From: Caulobacter sp. 602-1
GTDB taxonomy: Bacteria > Pseudomonadota > Alphaproteobacteria > Caulobacterales > Caulobacteraceae
DNA length: 64,000 nucleotides
Assembly (NCBI RefSeq): GCF_003931565.1
Contig: NZ_RRYI01000005.1
Location: 371,168 to 435,167 of the forward strand
Direction: 5' to 3'
Positions 54,062 to 63,616 of the stretch are shown here, piece by piece (position 1 is the first letter of the stretch; each line of letters begins with the position of its first letter). The position numbers and the translations under genes are program-made. The notes beneath the pieces were generated by a model. That model was not told the origin of the DNA. It did no database searches and saw nothing but the letters and a program-made list of their open reading frames with translations.

Positions 54062-55473
54062 GCCGGCTCATCGTGGTCTCCAACCGGGTCAATCCGCCCA
54101 GCGATGAAGGGGTTGGCACGGCTGGCGGCCTGGCGATGGCCCTGGCGGCGGCGCTGCGGGAATATTCCGGTGTCTGGTTCGGCTGGAGCGGCGAGACCGT
54201 CGAGACCTTCACCGGCCAGATCTCGATGCAGAAGGTCGGCGGGGTCACCGTGGCGCTGGTCGATCTGGAAGAGCAGGACCGCGAGGAATATTACGACGGT
54301 TACGCCAACCGCACGCTTTGGCCGATCTTTCATTCGCGCACCGATCTGGCCGCCTATGAGCGCTCGTTCGGCGAGGGCTATCAGCGGGTCAATCGCCGGT
54401 TCGCCGAGACGCTGGCGCCGCTGATCGGGCCCGGCGACCGGGTGTGGATCCATGACTACCACCTGATCCCCCTGGCCCAGGAACTGCGTCGTCTGGGCGT
54501 GGCCAATCGGATCGGCTTCTTCCTGCACATCCCCTGGCCGAGCCGGCGGCTGCTGACCACCTTGCCCCAGCACCGCGAACTGGTGGAATCGCTGCTGGCC
54601 TACGACCTGGTCGGCTTTCAGACCCGCGACGCCCTGGAGGCGTTCAGCGACTATGTCGAACGCGATCTGGACCTGACGATCGTGGGCGGCGTCATCGCGG
54701 CCGAGGGCCGCTCCACCCGGATCGGGGCCTTTCCGATCGGCATCGAGGGCGAGGCCTTCGCGGACCTGGCGCGTGGCGAGACGGCGCGGGCGGCGTTCGA
54801 TCGGGTGCGGCTGAGCCAGGCGGGGCGCAAGATGATCCTGGGCGTCGACCGGCTCGACTACTCCAAGGGTCTGGAGGAGCGTTTCCTGGCCTATGAGCAG
54901 TTGCTGGCGGACCATCCTGATTGGGCCGAGAGGGTGTTCCTGCTGCAGATCGCCACGCCCAGCCGGGACGCGGTGGAGGCCTACCAGGAAATCCGCGCCC
55001 GCCTCGACGGCGTGTCGGGGCGCATCAACGGCGCCTACGCCACGGTCGACTGGGTCCCGATCCGCTACGTCAACCGCGCCCATCGCCGTGACGAGCTGGC
55101 GGGCATCTATCGCGCCGCCCACGTCGGCCTGGTCACGCCCCTGCGCGACGGCATGAACCTGGTGGCCAAGGAATACGTCGCCGCCCAAGACCCTGATGAT
55201 CCCGGCGTCCTGGTGCTTTCACGCTACGCTGGGGCGGCCGAGCAGATGGAGGACGCCCTGATCATCAATCCGTTCAGCCGTGAGGAAACCTCGGAGGCGC
55301 TCGGCCAGGCCCTGGCCATGCCGCGCGCCGAGCGGATCGCGCGTTGGCGGCGACTGATGGACGGGGTGTCGCGCGACGACGTGGCGGCCTGGCGGGACAC
55401 CTATGTCGCCGCGCTCGACCTGAAAGGGGCCGATGGCGAACACGAGCACGGCGACAGTCGAAAAGCATCGTGA
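54058..55473 (+). CDS. otsA: trehalose-6-phosphate synthase
   Basis: 471 residues, the common size. GT20 family signatures are 'VSNRVNPPSDEGVGTAGGLA' (donor loop), 'VWIHDYHLIPLAQEL', 'GFFLHIPWPS', 'GVDRLDYSKGLEERFLAYEQ' and 'RDGMNLVAKEYVAAQ'. It transfers glucose from a nucleotide sugar to glucose-6-phosphate. Coupled to otsB. An ATCG-type palindrome overlaps its last codons and probably drives the two small genes that follow. Confidence 0.95.
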   Translation: MSRLIVVSNRVNPPSDEGVGTAGGLAMALAAALREYSGVWFGWSGETVETFTGQISMQKVGGVTVALVDLEEQDREEYYDGYANRTLWPIFHSRTDLAAYERSFGEGYQRVNRRFAETLAPLIGPGDRVWIHDYHLIPLAQELRRLGVANRIGFFLHIPWPSRRLLTTLPQHRELVESLLAYDLVGFQTRDALEAFSDYVERDLDLTIVGGVIAAEGRSTRIGAFPIGIEGEAFADLARGETARAAFDRVRLSQAGRKMILGVDRLDYSKGLEERFLAYEQLLADHPDWAERVFLLQIATPSRDAVEAYQEIRARLDGVSGRINGAYATVDWVPIRYVNRAHRRDELAGIYRAAHVGLVTPLRDGMNLVAKEYVAAQDPDDPGVLVLSRYAGAAEQMEDALIINPFSREETSEALGQALAMPRAERIARWRRLMDGVSRDDVAAWRDTYVAALDLKGADGEHEHGDSRKAS

Positions 55474-55479
55474 TACGAT
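55467..55479 (+). promoter_or_regulatory. ATCGTGATACGAT palindrome, copy 4
   Basis: ATCGT-GAT-ACGAT, a perfect 5-base inverted repeat with 3 central bases, overlaps the otsA stop. The following TATTGC is placed like a -10 box, as in copy 3. It would serve the 33- and 98-residue genes downstream. Confidence 0.55.
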
Positions 55480-55533
55480 ATTGCGCTAGTCTGCATCTGG
55501 AGCGGCGGCCGCCAGCGTCGCCAAGGGGGGCTC

Positions 55534-55635
55534 ATGAGGCGAAGGCGGAACGGTGGAGTTCCGATCGAGGTGATTCTCGTGGCCTTGGCCGCCTTGGGTT
55601 GCCTGGCGGCGATGTCGCTGCGCCTGACGGGATAG
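55534..55635 (+). CDS. 33-residue single-helix membrane protein
   Basis: Short frame starting at an ATG preceded by AAGGGGGGCTC, a strong ribosome site. The product is 'MRRRRNGGVPIEVILVALAA' followed by a hydrophobic end: a basic N-terminus plus one helix. Position just after a regulated-looking promoter supports it, but the length makes it tentative. No family recognised. Confidence 0.45.
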   Translation: MRRRRNGGVPIEVILVALAALGCLAAMSLRLTG

Positions 55636-55670
55636 GGGCGCTGCGGGATCAGGATTGGAGTGGAGGTAGC

Positions 55671-55967
55671 ATGACCCATCTCGATTGGGAGGATGCGCTC
55701 GAAATCGTCGTGGGCTTCCTGGAAGCGCCGCCTGAGGGTGACACCGAGGCGGGCAAACGATTCGACCAGGCGCTGTTTCGCGTACTAGCCGGCGCACCGG
55801 GGGCCGATCACGATGGAGCGATGCCGGTGGACGCCGCGGCGGGGCTCGACCCCAGCTTGCGCGAGCGCCTGGACGAGTTGGCGCGGCGGCGCGCCCACAC
55901 CAATCCGTTCGGTGATCACCCCGACGGGATCGGACCCACCTTGGGAATGGATCTGAGCGGCTCATAG
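55671..55967 (+). CDS. small acidic cytoplasmic protein of unknown function
   Basis: 98 residues from an ATG with a very good ribosome site (GGAGGT). Opens 'MTHLDWEDALEIVVGFLEAP', contains 'FDQALFRVLAGAPGA' and ends 'GIGPTLGMDLSGS'; helical and acidic. It lies 35 bases after the 33-residue gene and probably shares its promoter. No recognised domain. Confidence 0.6.
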   Translation: MTHLDWEDALEIVVGFLEAPPEGDTEAGKRFDQALFRVLAGAPGADHDGAMPVDAAAGLDPSLRERLDELARRRAHTNPFGDHPDGIGPTLGMDLSGS

Positions 55968-56115
55968 GCCGGGCGGGTTGCGCATCTCGCCAAGAGGGCA
56001 ACAGACCGCGGCGAGGGGAGTGGGAAGAGATGCGTGGCGATCCTCATCAAGACCTCGTCGTCCCTCATAGACCTGGTGACTTGACCCCGACGCCAGGCGC
56101 CCCTAGGGCGTAAAC

Positions 56116-56128
56116 ATCGTGAGGCGAT
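56116..56128 (+). promoter_or_regulatory. ATCGTGAGGCGAT palindrome, copy 5
   Basis: Identical core to copy 1 and nearly identical flanks (AAACATCGTGAGGCGATGCAA). It lies 47 bases upstream of the GTG start of the truncated ClC gene. Confidence 0.6.
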
Positions 56129-56175
56129 GCAATCGTCGCCAACGCTCTTTCCTCGCGCCAGGCAGCGAAACGTCC

Positions 56176-57252
56176 GTGTCAAAATCCTCGCCGCTTGAAA
56201 GGCTCGATCGTCAGCGCAAGCTCGTGAGCCTGCGCGCCCGTCGCTCGCTGAGAACCGGCGCGGTTGTGGCCGCGGCCGTCGTGGCCGGCGCCGCGGCCGT
56301 CGGATTCGCCAAGCTCTGCGATGCGGCCATGTCCGCCCATGCTCATCTCGTCGCGGCCTGGCCTTGGCTTGGTCCCGCGCTCCTGATCGTGGGTCTGCCG
56401 CTTTGCGTCTGGCTGATGCGTCGCCTAGCCCCCGCCGCCGCTGGCAGCGGCATTCCTCAGGTGATCGCCGCCGGCGAAATCGGCCGGGGACGGGGTCTCG
56501 ACGGCGAGAAGATCCATGATGACCGCGTGTCCATGCGCACCGCCTTGGTCAAGGTCGCGCTGGCGGCCTTGCTGCTGGTCTGCGGCGGCTCGATCGGACG
56601 CGAAGGTCCCACCGTCCAGGTGGTCGCCGCGGTGATGGTGTTTCTGACCAGCTGGCTGCGGGGAGGGCCTGGACGGCGCACCCTGCTGATCGCCGGCGGC
56701 GCGGCGGGCGTCTCGGCCGCGTTCAACACGCCCATCGCGGGAATCGTCTTCGCCGTCGAGGAACTGGCCCGCGGTTTCGACAAGCGCGCCAACACGGTGG
56801 TCATCCTGGCTGTGGTGTCGGCGGGGGTGGCTGCCTACGCGCTCGGCGGCAACTACGCCTATTTCGGTGATATGTCGGGGGCGGCCGGGTGGAAGGCCTG
56901 GTTCAGCGCGGCGCTGATCGGCGTGGTTTCGGGGCTGGCCGGAGGCCTCTTCTCGCGGTTGATGGCCGCCATCCTGGTCGGCGACAATCCCGTAAAACGG
57001 TGGAAGGACGCCCGACCCGTGCGCTTCGCCGCCATCTGTGGCGTGGTGGCGGCCGCCGCGGCGGTCCTGAGCGGCGGGGTCACCTACGGCGCGGGTTATA
57101 CGGAGGCCAAGTCGCTGTTGTTTGGCCGCTTCGCCTCGGGCTGGGATCTGGCGGCCGGCAAATGGCTGGCGACGCTTTCGGCGGCGGCCAGCGGCGCGCG
57201 GGCCAGTTCGCAAGGCGGTCAGGCCCCGCCCGCTGGAGACGGCGCGGCATGA
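56176..57252 (+). pseudogene. ClC-family chloride channel, C-terminally truncated
   Basis: 358 residues from a GTG; the ClC core is well preserved at first: 'AAAGSGIPQVIAAGEI' (selectivity motif I), 'CGGSIGREGPTVQVVA' (motif II with gating Glu), 'GVSAAFNTPIAGIVFAVEEL'. Around residue 338 ('WLATLSAAASG') the normal continuation to the IPGGIFAP motif and the last helices with the pore Tyr are missing; instead a short unrelated Ser/Gly/Ala tail ends at TGA. Other frames do not restore the motif. About 80-100 residues are lost, so it probably does not conduct. Confidence 0.75.
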
Positions 57253-57297
57253 GCCTTATGCACCTGGCGCGAAGGCTCCTGTAGCCTGCTCCACGGT

Positions 57298-59737
57298 TCA
57301 TCGGTTGGCGCCCTTCGCGCTCGATGGCGCCGGACCGGGCAGGGCGTAGGCGACGAGGGCGTCGCCGATCGGCGTCTCCATGAAGTGATGCCCGCCCGCC
57401 ATGATCACCACGTACTGCTTGCCATCGACCGCGTAGGTCATCGGCGTGGCCTGGCCGCCGGCCGGCAGGACGTCCTGCCAAAGGGTGCGGCCGCTCTTCA
57501 GGTCGATCGCCCGAATGAGGTTGTCGGTGGTCGCGGCGATGAAGACCATCCCGCCCGCCGTGACGACCGCTCCGCCGTTATTGGGCGTGCCGATGGTCAT
57601 CGGCAGGCGGGATGGGATCCCGAACGGACCGTTGGTGCGCGCCGTCCCCAGGGGGCGGTCCCAAAGCGTCTTGCCGCTGAGCAGGTCGATGGCCCGCAAC
57701 CCGCCATAGGGCGGCTGCTTGCACAAAAGGCCCGTGACCGGCAGACGCCAACCGGCGTTGACGTCGATGGCGTAGGGCGTGCCGGCCTGCGGATCGCCGG
57801 CGCCCTCGGCGCTCTTCTTCAGGCTGCCGCCGCGTTCCTGGCCGCGCGGCGCCCAGCCTTCGCGATCGGCTTGCCTGCGCGGGATCAGGCGGTTGTAGTT
57901 GGGCATGTCGTTGTAGTTGGCGACGATCAGGCCGCGCACCGGGTCGACGGCGACGCCGCCCCAGTCGGAACCGCCGTTGTAGCCGGGATACTCGACATAG
58001 CGGCTTTTCGTTTCTGGCGGCGTATAGAAGCCCTTGTAGGTCGCCAACCGATATTGAATCCGGCAGATCATCTGGTCGATCGGCGACATGCCCCACATCG
58101 ACCGTTCAGTGAGATCGGGTTTGCGAAGGGTGTGATAGAGCGAGAACGGCTGGGTGGCCGAACGTTCTTGGGGCTCGACGCCGCCCGTGGGCACGCGCCG
58201 CTCCTCCACTCCGGTCAGGGGCGCGCCCGTACGCCTGTTCAGGATATAGATGTCGCCTTGCTTGCTGGGGAGGATCAGGGCGGGAACCGGGCCCTGGCGC
58301 GTCGGGAAATCCACCAAAGTGGCCTGCGATCCGAGATCATAGTCCCAGACGTCGTTATGGACCGCTTGGAAGGACCAGACCTTCCGCCCCGTCATGGCGT
58401 CCAGGGCCACCAGCGAGGTGGAATTGGCCTTTTCGCGCGAGGTGCGCAGACCGCTCCAATAGTCCACCGCCGCGTTGCCCAGCGGCAGGTAGACCAGGCC
58501 TAGCGCCTCGTCGGCCGTCGCCGTCGTCCACATGTTTGGGGTGCCGCGCGTGTAGGTCTCGCCTGGCGGCGGCGCGCCCGTCCGATCGGGCCGCGCCATG
58601 TCCCAGGCCCAGACCAGCTTGCCGGAGACGGCGTCATAGCCCTGGATCACGCCGGAGGGGGCGTCGCGCTTTTGGCCATCGAGCACCTGATGGCCCGTGA
58701 CCACCACGCCGCGCACGATGGTGGGCGCCGAGGTGATGGAGAACATGCCGGGTACGTTCTGGCCGATCCCTTGGGTCGTATCGACCTGACCGCCGAACCC
58801 GAAGTCCGGGCAGGGGCGTCCCGTGGCCGCGTCTACCGCGATCAGCCGCGCATCCAGCGTGCCTTCGATGATCCGAGTGGCGCAGACGTCGCCGTAATGA
58901 GCGGTGGGAACGGCGTAGTAGGCCACCCCGCGGCACGCGGCGGTATAGGGGATGTGGATGTCGGCCACCTTGGGGTCGAAGCGCCAGCGTGTCTTCCCGG
59001 TGGCCGCGTCGAGCGCCATCAGAACGTTCTTGGGCGTACAGAGATAGAGGCTGGCGCCGACTTTCAGGGGCGTGGTCTCCGCGCCGTACCGTGCGCGGGC
59101 CTCCGCCGTGGCCGGCAAGTCGCCCGTGTGGACCAGCCAGGCCCGCTCAAGCCGGCCGGCGTTAGCCGGGGTGATCTGCGCCAAGGTCGAGTAGCGCTGG
59201 GCGCCATAGGTCCCGCCATAGGCGGGCCAGTCGGCGCCGGCCGCCGCCGCCGTCAAGGGCGCTGGACCGAGCGTCGGCGCGCCCGGGGCGGGGGGGGCGG
59301 CCGGCCAGGAGCACGGCGATGACCAGCACACCCATCAGCGCGCTGGCGCCAAGGGCCAGGCCAAGGCTTGCCCGCCGAGGCGCGCGGTCCCGCGTCAGGT
59401 CGGGGACGCAGGCGGCCACCAGCAGCAGCAGAATGAAGGGCCCGAACAGTCTCGGAATCAGCGCCCAGCCGTTGAGGCCCGATTCCCATAGGGCCCACGG
59501 CAAGGTCGCGGCGAAGACGCCCACATAGACCCAGGCGCCCAGGACGCGCCGACGGACCATCAGCGCGCCCGAGGCGATCAGGCCCAAACCCGCCAGGAGG
59601 TAGTAAGGCGATCCCCGCACCAGCGCGAGCCAAAGGCCTCCCGCCGCCAGGATCGCGCCGATCAACACCAGGAGGACACCGACGGTTCGTGCGAACCAGG
59701 CGTGGCCTTGGGACGAGATTTTCGGGGCGTCGGTCAT
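57298..59737 (-). pseudogene. membrane-bound PQQ-dependent dehydrogenase (Gcd/QuiA family), frameshifted at a G8/C8 run
   Basis: Together two frames encode an approximately 810-residue quinoprotein. From 59737 there are five membrane helices ('TVGVLLVLIGAILAAGGLWL', 'ALMGVLVIAVLLAGR'), then the frame should pass to 'DWPAYGGTYGAQRYSTLAQI' and the eight-bladed PQQ domain, which reads on to 57298 ('TAACRGVAYY', 'DVWDYDLGSQATLVDF', 'GGSDWGGVAVDP'). The break lies at eight identical bases, 59290-59297; seven would restore the frame. The enzyme oxidises sugars or polyols and feeds electrons to ubiquinone. Phase variation, mutation or sequencing error are possible. Confidence 0.8.
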
Positions 59738-59841
59738 GGGATGTCTCGGTTGGAATCGAGGCGCGGATGGGGGCGCGAGCGGTCGTTGGGCGACCCCGCG
59801 GCAAGACAATGCTTGAGGCCACGTAATGGCGCCAAAAAAAT

Positions 59842-59859
59842 ATCGCTACACGATATAAT
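59842..59859 (+). promoter_or_regulatory. ATCGCTACACGAT palindrome, copy 6, with adjoining TATAAT
   Basis: The palindrome spans 59842-59854, and its last T is the first T of TATAAT (59854-59859), the same phasing as in copy 3. On the other strand it lies 105 bases upstream of the PQQ dehydrogenase start. No plus-strand gene follows directly. Confidence 0.55.
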
Positions 59860-59865
59860 CGTGTT

Positions 59866-59971
59866 TCGCGTCGGCCCCACGGAGGCGTCAGGCTAGCGCG
59901 GCGGCGCCGCGCCGCGGCTCGGGGGGCGCCGCGCCGCGCCAAAACCGGCGCCCAGGCGCCGGTTTTGCTTG
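59866..59971 (+). ncRNA. candidate small RNA of about 100 nt
   Basis: A transcript starting about 7 bases after TATAAT would run through a very GC-rich, self-complementary segment (59890-59939) and end at a strong hairpin with TTTT (59940-59970). No ribosome site or frame of note. Inferred from promoter and terminator only; no RNA family recognised. Confidence 0.3.
59940..59970. terminator. bidirectional intrinsic terminator
   Basis: CAAAACCGGCGCC at 59940-59952 pairs with GGCGCCGGTTTTG at 59955-59967; it has A and T runs on both sides and could end transcription in either direction. It is not directly after any protein gene. Confidence 0.7.
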
Positions 59972-60224
59972 ACCTGGGCGGCGCTTGCGACAAGTTTCCG
60001 ACCAGACATCAGGTCGCGTTCGCGGCCAGGCCGCGCCTTCGGGCGAATACGGTCCGGCGTCCGTCGATAACCTGACGCCACGACAGCTCGATCCATTCTG
60101 GAGGCCGCCGTGGCAGAAGCCCTGACGTTTGCACGACCGATCCCCAAGGCCTTGCTGGCCCTTGGCCGCCGCCCTCGGGGCGGAGGCGCGGCGCCGTCAT
60201 TTCTGATTTGGAGGGCCTAGCGCC

Positions 60225-61487
60225 ATGACCCATTCCCAGCAGGGCCGCGTTCGTCCCATGTCGGCGCTGCGCGCCTTTCTTCAGCACGAAGCTTCGGGCG
60301 GCTATGTACTGATGGCCGCCGCCGCCTTGGCGCTTGTCGTCGCCAACACGCCCTTGGCGGGCGCCTATTTTTCGGTGCTCGGCCATCACCTGGGCTTTTC
60401 GTTGGGCCCGGTCTCGCTCGACGAAAGCGTGATGCATTGGATTAACGACGGACTGATGGCCGTCTTCTTCCTGCTGGTCGGACTGGAGATCAAACGCGAG
60501 GTTCTTGACGGACAGCTTTCGCGGCCGTCGCGCATCGTCCTGCCGGGTCTCGCCGCCCTGGGCGGGGTCGCCGCGCCGGCCCTGATCTATCTGGCCTTCA
60601 ACGCCGCCAATCCCGACACGCGCGCGGGATGGGCCATCCCCTCGGCGACCGACATCGCCTTCGCGCTGGGCGTTTTGGCCCTGCTGGGCGATCGCGTGCC
60701 CACCTCGCTGAAGATCTTCCTGACCGCCATCGCCATCATGGACGATCTGGCGGCCATCGTGATCATCGCCATCTTCTACACAGCCCAGCTTCACCTGGGC
60801 GCCTTGGCCGTGTCGGCGGCTATCCTGCTGGGTCTGGTGCTTCTCAATCGGCGAGGCGTGACGGCGCTTTGGCCCTATCTGCTGGGGGGGCTTCTTCTGT
60901 GGTTCTTCGTTCTTGAGTCGGGCGTGCACGCCACCCTGGCCGGAGTGGCCCTGGCCATGGTCATCCCGCTGCGTAAGAGCCCCGCCTGTCCCGACGACCT
61001 GACCTCGCCGTTGCATCGGCTCGAGCACGCCCTCCACAAGCCGGTGGCGTTCGTGATTGTCCCGCTGTTTGGCTTCGCCAATGCTGGCCTGTCCTTCACG
61101 GGCGTCAGCCTGGCCAATCTGATGGACCCGGTTCCGCTCGGCGTGGCCCTCGGGCTTTTCTTCGGCAAGCAGTTGGGGGTGTTCCTCACCGCCTGGGCGA
61201 TCGTGCGGCTGGGCTGGGCCGACATGCCCAAATACGCTTCGACCGGCCAGCTCTACGGCGTCTCGGTGCTTTGCGGCATCGGCTTCACCATGAGCCTGTT
61301 CATCGGCAATCTGGCCTTTCGGCAAGCGCATCTGATCGATGAGACGAAAATCGGCGTGCTCGCCGGTTCTCTCGTTTCGGCTCTGCTCGGCCTGCTGATC
61401 TTGCGCGCCTCCAAGTCCGACGTCCCCGAAGCGACTCAAACCCAGGCAGTGGCCTCTGAGGATGAAGTGAGACTGGAAGTTGGATGA
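60225..61487 (+). CDS. nhaA: NhaA-type Na+/H+ antiporter
   Basis: 420 residues, twelve helices. The ion-binding Asp pair is in '[19 protein letters not shown]'; '[20 protein letters not shown]' and '[17 protein letters not shown]' are family hallmarks. It exports sodium (or lithium) in exchange for protons, important at alkaline pH and in salt. The next gene is a second antiporter of a different family. Confidence 0.95.
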   Translation: MTHSQQGRVRPMSALRAFLQHEASGGYVLMAAAALALVVANTPLAGAYFSVLGHHLGFSLGPVSLDESVMHWINDGLMAVFFLLVGLEIKREVLDGQLSRPSRIVLPGLAALGGVAAPALIYLAFNAANPDTRAGWAIPSATDIAFALGVLALLGDRVPTSLKIFLTAIAIMDDLAAIVIIAIFYTAQLHLGALAVSAAILLGLVLLNRRGVTALWPYLLGGLLLWFFVLESGVHATLAGVALAMVIPLRKSPACPDDLTSPLHRLEHALHKPVAFVIVPLFGFANAGLSFTGVSLANLMDPVPLGVALGLFFGKQLGVFLTAWAIVRLGWADMPKYASTGQLYGVSVLCGIGFTMSLFIGNLAFRQAHLIDETKIGVLAGSLVSALLGLLILRASKSDVPEATQTQAVASEDEVRLEVG

Positions 61488-61543
61488 GACCTAAGGCTCG
61501 GATCGCGCCCCTCTTCCAAAGACCCTAGATTCACGAGGCCTTC

Positions 61544-62791
61544 ATGACCGCCTTCGATCTTGCCGCGATCTTCCTGGCCTTGGTGGGTCTGGTCGGCTGG
61601 TTGAACGTCCGGTTTTTCCACCTGCCGACCGCTACGGCGATGGTCCTGGCCGGTCTGGCTGGCGCGGGCCTGTTGCTCGCCGCGCGGGCCTGGATTCCCG
61701 GGCCCAACGCCGCGGGACAGCTTGTCAGCGTCATCGCGGCGATGGATTTTCCCAAGACCGTGTTGGGCTACATGCTGGCCTTTCTGCTGTTTGCGGGCGC
61801 GATGCAGGTCAGTTTGGCCGAGCTTCGCAAGCGGCTGCTCGCCATTGGCAGTCTCGCCACGGTTGGCGTGCTGGCCTCGACCCTGATTGTTGGCGGCGGC
61901 CTCTGGCTGACCGCGAATCTTCTGGACCTGCCGCTGACGCCGCCTTGGGCGTTCGTGTTCGGCGCGCTGATCAGCCCGACCGATCCGATCGCCGTCCTGG
62001 CGGCGGTGCGACAGGGCAGTCTGTCAAAGACCCTCGAAGCGGTTCTCCAGGGCGAGGCCCTGTTCAACGACGGGATCGGCATCGTGGTGTTCACCGCCGC
62101 GGTCGCCATCGCCAGTGGAGGCGGAGAACTTCATCCCGGGCATGCGATCGGCCAGGTCGCCATCGAGGCGGTTGGCGGCCTGACGCTGGGCTTGTCCGCG
62201 TCCCTCTTGGTCATCGCCGGGATGAGAGCCATCGACGATTACGCCGTCGAGGTCGGGCTCTCCATCGCGCTGGCGGTCGGCGTCTATGCCCTGGCCGACG
62301 CGCTGCACGTGAGCGGTCCGATCGCGGTGGTCGTCGCGGGCCTGATGGTCGGCAATCTGGGCATGCGCACGGCGATGAGCGACATGACACAGCGCCACGT
62401 CCACGGCTTTTGGACCCTGATCGACGAGATCCTCAACGCCTTGCTTTTCTTGCTGCTGGGCCTGGAGCTGGTGGTGGTGCCGTTCGAGTCCAAGATGGTG
62501 GGGCTGTGGGTGGCGGCCATCCTGCTGGTGGTCCTCGCGCGATTGATCGTCGTCGCGCCCTGGGGCGCCTTCTTCCGACGCCGTGAACAGCAACGCGGCG
62601 CCAGTCTGCTCCTGGGCTGGGGCGGCCTCCATGGGGCCTTGTCCCTGGCGCTGGCCCTTACCCTGCCTCAGGGCGAGGCCCGGACCTTGATCCTGTCGAC
62701 GACCTTCGCGGTGGTCATTTTCTCGGTGCTCGCTCAGGGCCTTACGTTTGGACCGCTGGCGGCGAGGTTCACCGCGCGAAAGGCGGGGTGA
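61544..62791 (+). CDS. CPA1-family Na+(K+)/H+ antiporter
   Basis: 415 residues with about twelve helices. Family elements are 'FVFGALISPTDPIAVLAAVR' near residue 137 and 'LQGEALFNDGIGIVVFTAAV' near 168, carrying the ND ion site. It lacks a long cytoplasmic tail. It follows nhaA by 56 bases and may be co-transcribed. Confidence 0.92.
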   Translation: MTAFDLAAIFLALVGLVGWLNVRFFHLPTATAMVLAGLAGAGLLLAARAWIPGPNAAGQLVSVIAAMDFPKTVLGYMLAFLLFAGAMQVSLAELRKRLLAIGSLATVGVLASTLIVGGGLWLTANLLDLPLTPPWAFVFGALISPTDPIAVLAAVRQGSLSKTLEAVLQGEALFNDGIGIVVFTAAVAIASGGGELHPGHAIGQVAIEAVGGLTLGLSASLLVIAGMRAIDDYAVEVGLSIALAVGVYALADALHVSGPIAVVVAGLMVGNLGMRTAMSDMTQRHVHGFWTLIDEILNALLFLLLGLELVVVPFESKMVGLWVAAILLVVLARLIVVAPWGAFFRRREQQRGASLLLGWGGLHGALSLALALTLPQGEARTLILSTTFAVVIFSVLAQGLTFGPLAARFTARKAG

Positions 62792-62849
62792 CCCGCTTCG
62801 TTTCGTTCTCGGCGGCGGGGGGATTTTGTCGTACTGGCGCTAACCGCGC

Positions 62850-63587
62850 TCAAGCGCCGAGGACGATGGGGGTGTGCGTCCCGGACCGGTCGAGGCCGTT
62901 CGCGGCGGAATCGTTTCCGGGCAGGGCGAAGAGGCCGGCGCCGGCGTCGTGATAGCCGGCGCGTTCGAGATGGGCGAAAACCTCGCGCGCCGACTGGGCC
63001 GCGCCAGGGACCTCGGCCGTTTCGGCGCCAGCCGACAGCCGCAGGACGTCGGGCGCCGAGCGGACGATTTGGCGGACGTCCGCCAACGCGCTGCCCGTCG
63101 GATCGAAGACGACCGGCAACTCGACCTCCAGCGTGGGGATATGGGCGTCCCGCAAGGCCGCTATCGCCCGGGCCAGGGTCTCAAGCTCGGGCCGGTCGCC
63201 GTGGGCGTCCTCCGCGGCGACCGGTGAAACGCGGAATCGCGCGCGGCCGACGCCGTGGAACGCCGCGGCGCTCGCCCACGCGCTGGACCAGGCCGAAAGG
63301 TCGATCTCGGCGACGATGTGCGCACCCGCCGCGAACCGAAAGACATGTCGCAGAGCCTCGAAGAGCCGGACCATGCCGTCGCGGGTCAGGCGGTTGGCCG
63401 CGCCGCTCAGGAGCACGCCGCGCACGCGCCGCGGCGGGGGAAGAGCCGCTTCCAGCTGGATCAGCTCCTCGATCAGGGCGTCGACACGCAGGTCGGCCGC
63501 CTCGGGCGTGGGCATGGTCTCGGCCGGCAGGCGCACGACGAGGTCGGCGGTCAGGCCGGTGTCGCGCGCGGTGAGGACGTCGAGCAT
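62850..63587 (-). CDS. HemN-like protein without any cysteine
   Basis: 245 residues. The barrel-like body resembles radical-SAM coproporphyrinogen III oxidase: 'GVLLSGAANRLTRDGMVRLF' near residue 57, 'LERAGYHDAGAGLFALPGND' near 205, matching the 'AGY...HFALPDD' stretch of HemN. It has no cysteine, so the CxxxCxxC iron-sulfur site is gone, and the N- and C-terminal parts are shorter (HemN is about 450). Ribosome site GGGAG; 29 bases after ccoS. A non-catalytic haem-chaperone-like role is possible (HemW-type proteins keep the cysteines). Confidence 0.55.
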   Translation of the reverse strand: MLDVLTARDTGLTADLVVRLPAETMPTPEAADLRVDALIEELIQLEAALPPPRRVRGVLLSGAANRLTRDGMVRLFEALRHVFRFAAGAHIVAEIDLSAWSSAWASAAAFHGVGRARFRVSPVAAEDAHGDRPELETLARAIAALRDAHIPTLEVELPVVFDPTGSALADVRQIVRSAPDVLRLSAGAETAEVPGAAQSAREVFAHLERAGYHDAGAGLFALPGNDSAANGLDRSGTHTPIVLGA

Positions 63588-63616
63588 GGGGATACTCCCT
63601 TTGGCCGGCCAGCGGG

